Assembly (NCBI GenBank): GCA_017528205.1
Contig: JAFXPE010000030.1
Span: 1-55,973 of the forward strand
Reading direction: 5' to 3'
Length of the DNA: 55,973 bases
DNA from: Alphaproteobacteria bacterium
GTDB taxonomy: Bacteria; Pseudomonadota; Alphaproteobacteria; RF32; CAG-239
Part shown: one piece after another, positions 35,027-42,965 of the stretch
How the letters are laid out: every line of letters starts with the position of its first letter
Numbering within the stretch: the stretch's first letter is position 1
The notes under the pieces: model-generated
The model's input: only the letters and a program-made list of their open reading frames with translations
Told to the model about the DNA's origin: nothing
Databases searched by the model: none
Translations under genes and position numbers: made by a program

Positions 35027-35557
35027 ATGCGAAAGATTTTGAGCATTTTATGCGTAATGTTTTTAGCCGCCTGTTCGACAAACGAACAAAAGGTTGTACC
35101 GGGAATCGTGCCGAACACGGCACAGCCGCCGAAAATTGTGACGGTGCGTCCGAATAATGTTATCGGCGCGGTGGAGCGGATTTATTTTCCGCCGATGAAG
35201 TCACCGTTTTTGGCACGGGTTGATACCGGTGCTACCACTTCTTCCATTGATGCGGAAAATATTAAGCGTTTTGAACGCGACGGCAAAAAGTGGGTTTCGT
35301 TTACGTTGGTAAATCGCGAAACCGGTGAAAAGATGGATTTTGAAAAACCGCGGACTCGCCGTATTAAAATTATTCGCGTGGGTGAAGAAGAACACCGAGT
35401 TTCCGTTGATATGGACGTTAGAATGGGCAACGAAACTTTTGTTGCCGAATTTACGCTTAACGAACGTCATGATTTTGAGTTTCAGGGACTTATCGGACGC
35501 AATATCTTGAGTGGTCGCGCGGTGGTTGATGTTTCTATTTCCAACACGTTGAAATAG
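35027..35557 (+). CDS. Retropepsin-like 'ATP-dependent zinc protease' family lipoprotein
   Basis: 176 residues from ATG 35027; GTG 35018 is an alternative closer to AAAGG. The N-terminus RKILSILCVMFLAAC is a lipoprotein signal with lipobox LAAC. The domain is the family long named Zn protease, which has a retropepsin-like aspartic fold: VDTGATTSSID (about 66-76) carries the DTGA active-site triplet, followed by VSFTLVNRETGEKMDFEKP and FQGLIGRNIL. It is the first gene of a three-gene set with a transglutaminase-7TM protein and a glutamate-ligase-like protein, an association known from other Proteobacteria. Its substrate is unknown here. Confidence 0.85.
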   Translation: MRKILSILCVMFLAACSTNEQKVVPGIVPNTAQPPKIVTVRPNNVIGAVERIYFPPMKSPFLARVDTGATTSSIDAENIKRFERDGKKWVSFTLVNRETGEKMDFEKPRTRRIKIIRVGEEEHRVSVDMDVRMGNETFVAEFTLNERHDFEFQGLIGRNILSGRAVVDVSISNTLK

Positions 35558-35598
35558 TGTATCGGATAATAGCTCTTTTAAATTTAAGGACTTTAATA

Positions 35599-37140
35599 AT
35601 GAAGAAAAAATTTTGTTCGGTAAGAGGCGTTTTGGCGATTTGTTTGTTTTTTGCCGTTATTTTTGCGAGTTTGGCCACTTATTATAAGGTTGTGCATTGG
35701 GGTTTCGGCTTAAAACCGCATACCGGAACCGATGTGTGGACGGTTGATGCGCATATTTCTTTTATGCCGAACGGTGAACCGATAGAAGTTTCGCTTTCTA
35801 CTCCGCGTTTGGGCGAAGAATATAAAATTTTGAGCGAAGATGTGGTGGCTAAGGGATATGAGGTGGAACGGAACGAAAAAAATCGTCGGATTGTTATGAA
35901 ATCTAAACCCAGAAAAGAAAAGCAAAACCTATATTATCGGATAATGATTTATGATAATGAAGATATTTTGGGCAAAGTGCGCGACCATGCCGCTCCGAAG
36001 GTTAAAAAGCCGGAGTTTGACAGCGAACAACAAAAGGGTATGGTGGATAATGTTTGGACTTTGGTCGATAAAGACGAAGAGGAGGGATCGACAGCATCCA
36101 AAATTATTCGCTTGCTTAATGCCGAAGTGCCGGCTCCCGAAGTTGATGCCTTTTTGCCGGTAAAGAAAAATCAGCAGATTATGGCGGATAAAATCATTTA
36201 TTTGTTGGCGTATCGCGATATTGCGGCGCGGGTAGTGCGCGGGGTTAAAATTTCGGAAAAAAAGCGCGCGGCTCCGGCGGATTTAATGCTTGAAGTGTAC
36301 GAAAACGGTAAGTGGATGATGTACAACATTGTTACCGGTGCAGTGGGTTTGCCGAAAAATTTTGTGGTGTTTCAGCGTGGTGGAGTTTCGCTTTTGGATG
36401 TTAGCGGCGGCTATCATTCGCAAGTGCGTTTTTCGGTGATTCAATCGGCGGTTTCTTCGTTTAAAATGGCCGGCAGACGCGCTAAATACGAAAACAGCGG
36501 TATTTATGATTTTACCATCTATGATTTGCCGACATTAGAGCAAAATACTTTAAAGTGGTTGATGATTTTTCCGCTGGGAATTTTGTTGGTGGTGATTTTG
36601 CGTAACGTTATCGGTATTCCGACCATGGGGACTTTTACGCCGATGTTGGTGGCACTGTCGTTGGTACGTACCGGATTTTTACCGGGATTGATTTGTTTTT
36701 CGCTGATTATCGCTTTCGGTCTTTTAATTCGCACCTTGCTGACCAGATTGAATTTGTTGTTGGTACCGCGAATTTCCGCAGTAGTAATTTTTGTTATTTT
36801 GATTATGCAAATACTCACTATTTTGGGCTATCACTACGACTTTAAAATTGCTGCGTCGGCGGTGTTCTTCCCGATTATTATTACCGCATGGATTATTGAA
36901 CGTGCTTCAATCACTTGGGAAGAAGAGGGCGGTCGCCTTGCTACCAAGCAAATTATCAACACCTCGTTGGTGGCAATTTTAACTTATTGCGTTATCAGTA
37001 GCGACTACATTCGCCATATTATGTTTGCTTTCAATGAGTGGAACTTGGTGATTTTGATTATTGTGATGCAACTCGGTACATACACCGGTTATCGGGTTGT
37101 GGAGCTTAAGCGTTTTGCGCCGCTGATTAAGGAAAAATAA
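35599..37140 (+). CDS. Inactive transglutaminase fused to seven transmembrane helices
   Basis: 513 residues from ATG 35599 (AAGGA eight bases upstream). One N-terminal membrane anchor (about 10-32), then a periplasmic domain (about 35-320) containing a transglutaminase-like core (MADKIIYLLAYRDIAARVVRGV with VYENGKWMMYNIVTG), in which the Cys nucleophile is not seen at the usual spot. The C-terminal 180 residues hold seven helices with the conserved RNVIGIPTMGTFTPMLVALSL. The function is unsettled; the family travels with the retropepsin-like and ligase-like proteins encoded on either side, 41 bp upstream and 1 bp downstream. Confidence 0.88.
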   Translation: MKKKFCSVRGVLAICLFFAVIFASLATYYKVVHWGFGLKPHTGTDVWTVDAHISFMPNGEPIEVSLSTPRLGEEYKILSEDVVAKGYEVERNEKNRRIVMKSKPRKEKQNLYYRIMIYDNEDILGKVRDHAAPKVKKPEFDSEQQKGMVDNVWTLVDKDEEEGSTASKIIRLLNAEVPAPEVDAFLPVKKNQQIMADKIIYLLAYRDIAARVVRGVKISEKKRAAPADLMLEVYENGKWMMYNIVTGAVGLPKNFVVFQRGGVSLLDVSGGYHSQVRFSVIQSAVSSFKMAGRRAKYENSGIYDFTIYDLPTLEQNTLKWLMIFPLGILLVVILRNVIGIPTMGTFTPMLVALSLVRTGFLPGLICFSLIIAFGLLIRTLLTRLNLLLVPRISAVVIFVILIMQILTILGYHYDFKIAASAVFFPIIITAWIIERASITWEEEGGRLATKQIINTSLVAILTYCVISSDYIRHIMFAFNEWNLVILIIVMQLGTYTGYRVVELKRFAPLIKEK

Positions 37141-37141
37141 T

Positions 37142-38098
37142 ATGTGGGAATATTTCAAAATTTTTTCTACACCAGAAAAATTGCGCGCAGCCGGCGTTTT
37201 AGGAATGAACGCCCGCAACTACTACATTATCGGCAAGCATAACAAGCGCTCGCTTTATCCGCTGGTTGATGACAAGGTAAAGACCAAAACTTTGGCCGAC
37301 AGCATTGATATTAACACGCCGCATAAAATCGGTGTTATCGAGCATCAATACGAAGTCGAAAATTTGCTTAATATCGTGGCCGGACATTCCGAGTTTGTAA
37401 TCAAACCGGCACACGGCAGTCAGGGCAAGGGCGTTTTGGTGATTAAACATTTTGAAAACAACGTGTTTACAACCGCTTCCAACAAACAACTCGGGTTTAA
37501 CGAAGTTTATCAACACGTTTCCAATATTTTAAGTGGTTTATACAGCTTGGGCGGACAATATGATACCGCGCTTATTGAAGAACTGGTGCACTTCAGCGAT
37601 GTGTTTCAAAATTTCAGTTATCAGGGAATTCCCGATGTGCGCGTGATTGTGTATAAAGGATATCCGATTATGGCGATGATGCGTTTGGCCACCAAAGAAT
37701 CCGACGGACGTGCCAATTTGCATCAGGGAGCCGTGGGAGTGGGGCTTGATTTGCGTACCGGATGTGCCAACAATGCGGTTTCGCACAATATGCCGATTGC
37801 CGTTCATCCCGATACCGGTGCCGATTTGATGACCTTAAAAGTTCCAATGTGGAAAGAGCATCTGATGATTGGTGCTCAGGCTTACGAAATGACCGGTTTG
37901 GGCTATTTGGGCGCGGATATCGTTTTGGATAAATTCCGCGGGCCGATGATGCTGGAACTTAACGCTCGTCCGGGATTGGCTATTCAAATTGCCAACGGCA
38001 AAGGCTTGAAAGAAGCCATTAAAAACGTGGATAAACATTGTCCTAAAAATTTGAGCGCCGAACAAAGAGTGGATTACGTCTTGAATAACGCAAAATAA
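37142..38098 (+). CDS. Alpha-L-glutamate ligase-like ATP-grasp protein
   Basis: 318 residues. ATP-grasp features of the RimK-like family: FVIKPAHGSQGKGVLVI (about 80-96) for ATP binding, LIEELVHFSDVF, DVRVIVYKGYPIMAMMRLAT (about 165-184), and a late metal-binding MMLELNARPGLAIQIAN (about 261-277). RimK-type enzymes add glutamate to protein or small-molecule carboxylates. The gene starts 1 bp after the transglutaminase-7TM stop, so coupling is strong. The trio may make and process a polyglutamate-type modification, but that is inference. Confidence 0.88.
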   Translation: MWEYFKIFSTPEKLRAAGVLGMNARNYYIIGKHNKRSLYPLVDDKVKTKTLADSIDINTPHKIGVIEHQYEVENLLNIVAGHSEFVIKPAHGSQGKGVLVIKHFENNVFTTASNKQLGFNEVYQHVSNILSGLYSLGGQYDTALIEELVHFSDVFQNFSYQGIPDVRVIVYKGYPIMAMMRLATKESDGRANLHQGAVGVGLDLRTGCANNAVSHNMPIAVHPDTGADLMTLKVPMWKEHLMIGAQAYEMTGLGYLGADIVLDKFRGPMMLELNARPGLAIQIANGKGLKEAIKNVDKHCPKNLSAEQRVDYVLNNAK

Positions 38099-38138
38099 CT
38101 TCCTAAATATTTTTAAAGATAAACGAAAGGATGTTAAA

Positions 38139-38744
38139 ATGGCAAATTTATTAGATAAAAGCAAAACCAAAAATCTTTCCAAACCGAATACCAAAAATTT
38201 GGAAGATAAACAAACCAAACAATTGGAAATGAGCGAAACTCGCGCCAAAAAAATTAAGCATTCGTATCAGGTTAAAGATGCCGAAAATTCGCTGTTGTTG
38301 CAAACCAAATACGGCGATGTCGTAATCGAAATGTTTCCAAACGATGCACCAAACCATGTGGCGCGCATTAAAGAGTTGGTGCGCCAAGGATTTTATAACG
38401 GCTTAAAATTTCATCGGGTTATCGACGGCTTTATGGCTCAAGCCGGTTGTCCGCGCGGCGACGGTACCGGCGGTAGCGGTCACAAACTTAAGGCTGAATT
38501 TAATCGCATCCCTCACAAACGCGGCATTGTTTCTATGGCGCGCGCCATGAATCCGGACTCGGCCGACAGTCAATTTTTTATTTGTTACGCCGACTGTCCG
38601 TGGCTTGACGGTCAATACACCGTCTGGGGCGAAGTAACTTCCGGTATGGAATTTATCGACCAACTCAAAAAGGGCGAAGATCCCAATGGAATGGTGCGGG
38701 AACCGGATGAGATTATTGCCCTTTCCGTAATCTCCGACATATAG
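38139..38744 (+). CDS. Cyclophilin-type peptidyl-prolyl isomerase
   Basis: 201 residues. A basic, low-complexity N-terminal extension (about 1-45: KSKTKNLSKPNTKNLEDK) precedes the cyclophilin domain: LQTKYGDVVIEMFPNDAPNHV, FYNGLKFHRVIDGFMAQAGCP with catalytic Arg in FHRV, GSGHKLKAEFN, SADSQFFICYADCPWLDGQYTVWGEV. No signal peptide is seen, so it is probably cytoplasmic. The Lys-rich extension is unusual and could bind RNA or ribosomes. The stop codon directly abuts a large hairpin element. Confidence 0.92.
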   Translation: MANLLDKSKTKNLSKPNTKNLEDKQTKQLEMSETRAKKIKHSYQVKDAENSLLLQTKYGDVVIEMFPNDAPNHVARIKELVRQGFYNGLKFHRVIDGFMAQAGCPRGDGTGGSGHKLKAEFNRIPHKRGIVSMARAMNPDSADSQFFICYADCPWLDGQYTVWGEVTSGMEFIDQLKKGEDPNGMVREPDEIIALSVISDI

Positions 38745-38853
38745 AAAAATTCGTATAATTGGTTATTACTTGTAAGCGGGTTGGCTTATGTACCCTTATT
38801 TGTACACTGCGCCAACCCGCTTGCTGCGTACTAACCTAATTCTACGAATTTTT
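38745..38853 (+). repeat. Three-tier stop-codon hairpin element, locus C (cyclophilin)
   Basis: A 109-nt imperfect palindrome. Outer tier: AAAAATTCGTA against TACGAATTTTT. Middle tier: AGCGGGTTGGC against GCCAACCCGCT. Tip: TGTAC and GTACA. The left arm keeps TATAAT. Arms differ from loci A and B, but pairing is preserved. Confidence 0.88.
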
Positions 38854-38869
38854 CGTTGCTGTGTTTTTT

Positions 38870-38953
38870 TGTACACCACGCGGAAAAACCTTTTTTTATC
38901 TGACTCATTCTACGAATTTTTCGTTGCTGTATTGTTTTGTACACGTCGTCGAA
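38870..38953 (+). repeat. Extra right-arm copies of hairpin element C
   Basis: A second right arm (38870-38923: TGTACACCACGCGGAAAAACC with a TACGAATTTTT end) carries a middle block like that of locus A, not that of its own left arm. A third partial copy starts TGTACACGTCGTCG at 38939, like the tip of locus B. Confidence 0.75.
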
Positions 38954-38959
38954 AAAAAA

Positions 38960-39117
38960 AGGCTGTCATGCCCGACCTGATCGGGCATCTCTGCTCTCGC
39001 TGTGCAATCGTTGCAAAGTGATGATATGGCCGTATCATTAGCCCGAGGTTGCTCGGCGAGAGCAGAGATTATTACATCGGCCGTTTCGGCCTCCTCATAA
39101 TGACAGTCATTTTCTTC
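38960..39117. repeat. Dispersed intergenic palindromic repeat
   Basis: ATGCCCGA/TCGGGCAT (about 38967-38987) starts a larger palindrome in which CTCTGCTCTCGC (about 38988-39001) is mirrored by GCGAGAGCAGAG (about 39055-39067). The right end, GAGATTATTACATCGGCC with CCTCATAATGACAGTC, matches 3090-3147. No gene lies in 38745-39251. Confidence 0.65.
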
Positions 39118-39154
39118 TATGCCGTAAAATCTCGTGGAATTTTTGCAAAAAATG

Positions 39155-39183
39155 TTGCAGAAATAAAAAAAAGTTAGTATATA
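39155..39183 (+). promoter_or_regulatory. Promoter of the DUF4167 gene
   Basis: TTGCAG (39155-39160), 17-bp spacer, TATATA (39178-39183), 68 bp before the ATG. It matches the pattern at 8886 and 20385. Confidence 0.65.
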
Positions 39184-39251
39184 GGTGTCGTAAGGGCATT
39201 TTTTGTCGCCCGTAAGCAATTTAAATTAGCATAACAGCAGAATGGATTTAC

Positions 39252-39797
39252 ATGAAAAAAATCAACAATAATAAGTTTCGCGGCAATGCCGTTTATTCTT
39301 TGAATTATAAATTTGACAGCGTCAGTCCGGCCGGAAAATGCAGCGGTACGGCACTTGATTTGATTAAACGCTATAACGAGCTGGCCAAAGAAGCTCAAAA
39401 CAACGGCGATTATGTGGGAATGGAAGTTTTCCGCCAATATGCCGAACATTATCGCAAAATCGTTACGGAAATAAACGAGCGCAAGTATCAGGCTCGTGAT
39501 AACAATGCCAACGGTGCCAATAATGCTGAAAATCAGCCGACAGAAACGTCTGCAGCTGAGGCTCCGGCGGCGGAAAATAATTTGGTAGAAACCCAAGGTG
39601 TTGAACCGGAAGTTTCGCAATCTGTCGATGCGGAGGCCGCTCCGGCTAAAAAAATGCGTCGCACCAGAGCGTTTACGGTGGTAGATGCCAGCAAGGCAAC
39701 CGAAAAAGTTGAAGCTTCGGCGGAAGAAACCGCTAAACCGCGGCGTCGGGTTGCAACTCGCAAAACGACCAAACCTGCAGAAAAAGTAGCCGAATAA
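39252..39797 (+). CDS. DUF4167 domain-containing protein
   Basis: 181 residues. The N-terminal 80 residues match the alphaproteobacterial DUF4167 family: an NYKFDS start, GKCSGTALDLIKRYNELAKEAQ, then a helix DYVGMEVFRQYAEHYRKIV. The remainder is a low-complexity Ala/Glu/Thr/Lys-rich tail with basic RRTR, PRRR and TRKTTK patches, which suggests nucleic-acid binding (inference). The function of the family is unknown. The HAD gene begins 1 bp after its stop. Confidence 0.85.
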   Translation: MKKINNNKFRGNAVYSLNYKFDSVSPAGKCSGTALDLIKRYNELAKEAQNNGDYVGMEVFRQYAEHYRKIVTEINERKYQARDNNANGANNAENQPTETSAAEAPAAENNLVETQGVEPEVSQSVDAEAAPAKKMRRTRAFTVVDASKATEKVEASAEETAKPRRRVATRKTTKPAEKVAE

Positions 39798-39798
39798 A

Positions 39799-40473
39799 AT
39801 GTCTAAAAACCTGATTTTTGATTGTGACGGAGTTTTATATCCGCTGACTGAGTTGTCTGTGCGTGAAATCGTGGAGGCAATGAAAAGCGTATATCGCACC
39901 GAATTGCACTTAAACGGCGAGCAACAAACCGAAATATCGCATAAAACCCAACAGGAAGGCCATTTGGGAATGTTTAATTATATTCGGGAAATGTGCAAAA
40001 CTGCTGATTATAACTTTGATAAATTCTGTCGTAAAATGAGCGACCGCATCAATTATAACAACATCAAGCCGAACTACGGGTTGTGGAACACGTTGCAAAT
40101 TTTGAAACAGGACAACAATTTGGTGATTTGGAGCAACAACAGTCGGGTACATTTGGATAAGGTTTTTCAGCGCGTGTTCAACAAAGACATTATGCAAATA
40201 ACCGAGCAGGGAATTCAGGTGGTTGACATAAAATCAACCCGTTACAAAGGATATTTTTATCCGAAGCAAAGCACGGAAGGTTTGGCTCTGTTTTTGCGTC
40301 GCACCGGTTTTAAGCCGGAAGATTGTGTGTTGTTTGACGATACGCCGGCAAATATATCCGTGGCCGAAAAATACGGCCTTAAAGGTGTATTGGTTGATGG
40401 TTACGAAACTTTGCGCACCAATCTCAAAACTTATATGCCGCAAGTTAAAAAACAAGGAAAAATCTATGAATAA
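39799..40473 (+). CDS. HAD-family hydrolase
   Basis: 224 residues. Motif I is FDCDGVLYP (about 7-15) with the two catalytic Asp; the cap is helical (about 20-90). Motif II is IWSNNSR (about 112-118), motif III includes a Lys-rich YKGYFYPK, and motif IV is CVLFDDTPANI (about 176-186). It is a cytosolic phosphatase of unknown substrate, similar in plan to phosphoglycolate phosphatase or pyrimidine 5'-nucleotidase types. It overlaps the next gene by 8 bp. Confidence 0.88.
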   Translation: MSKNLIFDCDGVLYPLTELSVREIVEAMKSVYRTELHLNGEQQTEISHKTQQEGHLGMFNYIREMCKTADYNFDKFCRKMSDRINYNNIKPNYGLWNTLQILKQDNNLVIWSNNSRVHLDKVFQRVFNKDIMQITEQGIQVVDIKSTRYKGYFYPKQSTEGLALFLRRTGFKPEDCVLFDDTPANISVAEKYGLKGVLVDGYETLRTNLKTYMPQVKKQGKIYE

Positions 40474-40891
40474 ATTGGACGAAGCGTGGAAAATTGCGGC
40501 CGAAGCCGATGTTTTGACACCGCCGAACAGCGTGGTGTTATACAGCATCAGCTATCAGCCGACGGACGAGAATAAACGCTTGGCTTTTCAATATGTTGCC
40601 GAGCATGCCGAGGCTTATATGCTGGACCATACGGAATGCGGAAAAAAGTTGGAACAAATGGGGCTGGAAACCGGAAACGAAAATCCGGATAAGGAACTTT
40701 TGCAAATATGGGCGTTGGCTTCGAAACGGTTTATTTTGGCGGCGTCGGGTAATATTGTCGCGTTTGTTAAAAACGCCGATAAGCGCAGCACTTTTGTTGC
40801 GGTGGAATTGCCGCTGATTTTGCAAAATGATAAAATAAAACAAATCAACGGCGTGGATAAGCAAGTGTTTGCGCGGCAATTTATGTTGTGA
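40466..40891 (+). CDS. Small soluble protein of unknown function
   Basis: 141 residues from ATG 40466, which overlaps the HAD stop by 8 bases and follows AAGGAAAA; the longer open frame from 40325 lies within the HAD gene and is not used. There is no signal or membrane segment. Two helices (KLDEAWKIAAEADVL and NKRLAFQYVAEHAEAYML) precede a mixed alpha/beta part with FILAASGNIVAFVKNADKRS. I recognise no family. Coupling to the HAD gene suggests a shared pathway. Confidence 0.7.
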   Translation: MNKLDEAWKIAAEADVLTPPNSVVLYSISYQPTDENKRLAFQYVAEHAEAYMLDHTECGKKLEQMGLETGNENPDKELLQIWALASKRFILAASGNIVAFVKNADKRSTFVAVELPLILQNDKIKQINGVDKQVFARQFML

Positions 40892-40990
40892 TTTTTGTTG
40901 CAAATAATACAGAAAATATCTGAATATAAACATAATTTTAACACTTTAGGTTTATCGTGGTGGCAAAGAAATTTATACTTAAGGTGTCAA

Positions 40991-41428
40991 ATGAATAAAT
41001 TTAAATTTTTGTTGCCGGCTCTTTTTGCCCTGATTTCTTCGGGTTGCTCGTATTTGTATCAAGAAACGACAACTCCGAGATGTAAGGTGGAAACTACCAT
41101 TGCCGTTTATGATGAAAACGGTCGCTATACGCTTCCGGGATGTATTGAATATGAAGAACCGCTGGGCGAAGATATGTCCGGCACTTTTCCGGGCGTTGTT
41201 GATAACAAATACCCGCGTGAAGTGGTGTTACAAAATTTGAGTACGCGCGTTTTGGCATATTGTCGCGGCACGGAATCGCAAATTACAAAATGCATGAATC
41301 GCATGATGGCGGCGAATTATATTCCGGTTCACGAAATTCCGAAAGTTCCGGCCAGTCACGATGTTCTGCAGCGCGGAAGATATCCGGAGCGGCGTTGGCA
41401 CGAGGGGGATGTTGTCCCGAGGTGGTAG
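40991..41428 (+). CDS. Small lipoprotein
   Basis: 145 residues from ATG 40991 (AAGGTG upstream). The signal is NKFKFLLPALFALISSGCSY with lipobox SSGC. The mature part has three further cysteines (PRCKVET, LPGCIEYE, AYCRG) plus one in TKCMN, so disulfides are possible. A Pro/Arg-rich tail ends RRWHEGDVVPRW. I recognise no family. The comM-like gene starts 3 bp after its stop, so cotranscription is likely. Confidence 0.78.
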   Translation: MNKFKFLLPALFALISSGCSYLYQETTTPRCKVETTIAVYDENGRYTLPGCIEYEEPLGEDMSGTFPGVVDNKYPREVVLQNLSTRVLAYCRGTESQITKCMNRMMAANYIPVHEIPKVPASHDVLQRGRYPERRWHEGDVVPRW

Positions 41429-41431
41429 ATT

Positions 41432-42955
41432 ATGCTGGCACGAGTTAATACAATAGCTTTCAACGGATTAAACACACTCGATGTGGATTTGCAGTTGCAA
41501 ATTTCATCGGGTTTGCCGGCGTTTAATATTGTAGGACTTCCGGATAAAACCATTGCCGAAAGCAAAGAACGCGTACGGGCGGCGCTCAACAATATGGGAA
41601 TTGAGCTTCCAGCCAAAAGAATTACGGTTAATCTGGCACCAGCTGATTTATTGAAAGAGGGTTCGCATTTTGATTTGCCGATTGCCTTGGCTTTGCTTGC
41701 CGGAATGGGCATTGTGGCGGTAGAAGATGCGGCTGATTATATTGTTATCGGCGAGCTGGGTTTGGACGGAGCCGTAATGCCGGTAAACGGTGCGTTGCCG
41801 GTGGCAATTCATGCCAATCGGAAGAACAAAGGTTTGATTTGCCCAGAGGCACAAGGCGGAGAGGCCGCTTGGTCAGGGCTGAAAGACATTATTGCCGCGC
41901 CAAATTTGCTGGCGCTAGTGAATCATTTGAAAGGCGTACAGCGTTTGCCGCTGCCGGAAGTTAAGCGCGCCAAAACCAAAGTTTCGGATTTGGATATGGC
42001 CGATGTTAAGGGGCAGGAAACTGCCAAACGTGCTTTGGAAATTGCCGCCGCCGGTGCGCATAATATGCTGATGGTGGGAACACCGGGCGCCGGAAAATCT
42101 ATGTTGGCTTCACGCCTGATTACCATTTTGCCGCCGTTAACAACCGAAGAAGCGCTGGAAACGTGCATTATTCATTCGGTTGCCGGCGAATTGAAAAACA
42201 GCGAGATAAGTTTTGAACGGCCTTACCGCGATCCGCACCACAGCGCTTCGACACCGGCGCTGATTGGGGGCGGACGAAAGGGAGTGCCGGGAGAAATTTC
42301 ACTGGCACATAACGGAGTTCTGTTTTTGGACGAGCTGCCGGAATTTAACCGTTCTACCTTAGAGGCTCTGCGTCAGCCGATAGAAAACGGTTATGTCACG
42401 ATTTCACGAGTGCATTGTCATACGCAATATCCGGCTAATTTTCAGCTGATAGCGGCAATGAACCCGTGTCGTTGCGGATATTTGGGCATAAGCGGACAAG
42501 AATGTTCACGAGCCCCGAAGTGCGCCGAAGAATATCAATCGCGCATTTCCGGTCCGCTGATGGACAGGTTTGATATACACATTCAGGTCCCGCCGGTCAG
42601 TCCGTGGGATATGTCGGAAGTTAAAAAAGGCGAAAGTTCGGCGCAAATTCGCCAACGCGTGGTTGCCGCGCGGCAAATTCAGCAACAAAGATTTAATCAA
42701 CTGGGATATCCGAATTTGCACACAAATTCTCAGCTGAAAGGCGATATTCTGGAAGAAGTAACACAATTGGATAACGACGCAAAGAACCTGTTGGTGGGGT
42801 TTGCCGAAAAGATGAAAATGTCGGCCAGAGCTTATCATCGGACTTTGAAATTATCCAGAACAATTGCAGACTTGCAAAATGAAAAAAATGTGTCTAAAGT
42901 ACACATAGCAGAGGCGTTGTCATACAGATATGTTATGCCGTCGAAACAGGTATAG
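41432..42955 (+). CDS. comM: ComM/YifB-family AAA+ ATPase (Mg-chelatase-like)
   Basis: 507 residues. Domain order is typical: N-terminal ChlI-like fold (LPAFNIVGLPDKTIAESKERV, then RITVNLAPADLLKEGSHFDLPIAL), the AAA+ module with Walker A GTPGAGKSMLA (about 215-225) and Walker B GVLFLDELPEF, a zinc-ribbon-like Cys set (CRCGYLG, ECSRAPKC), and C-terminal RAYHRTLKLSRTIADL. In transforming bacteria ComM is a helicase that promotes integration of donor DNA; in others the role is less clear. GAGGTGG precedes the ATG. Confidence 0.93.
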   Translation: MLARVNTIAFNGLNTLDVDLQLQISSGLPAFNIVGLPDKTIAESKERVRAALNNMGIELPAKRITVNLAPADLLKEGSHFDLPIALALLAGMGIVAVEDAADYIVIGELGLDGAVMPVNGALPVAIHANRKNKGLICPEAQGGEAAWSGLKDIIAAPNLLALVNHLKGVQRLPLPEVKRAKTKVSDLDMADVKGQETAKRALEIAAAGAHNMLMVGTPGAGKSMLASRLITILPPLTTEEALETCIIHSVAGELKNSEISFERPYRDPHHSASTPALIGGGRKGVPGEISLAHNGVLFLDELPEFNRSTLEALRQPIENGYVTISRVHCHTQYPANFQLIAAMNPCRCGYLGISGQECSRAPKCAEEYQSRISGPLMDRFDIHIQVPPVSPWDMSEVKKGESSAQIRQRVVAARQIQQQRFNQLGYPNLHTNSQLKGDILEEVTQLDNDAKNLLVGFAEKMKMSARAYHRTLKLSRTIADLQNEKNVSKVHIAEALSYRYVMPSKQV

Positions 42956-42965
42956 GAGGAAACAA

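Noticed and set aside
38788..39021. Small plus-strand frame in the cyclophilin downstream region
   Set aside because: It is made of hairpin right arms and the dispersed repeat, with no ribosome site.
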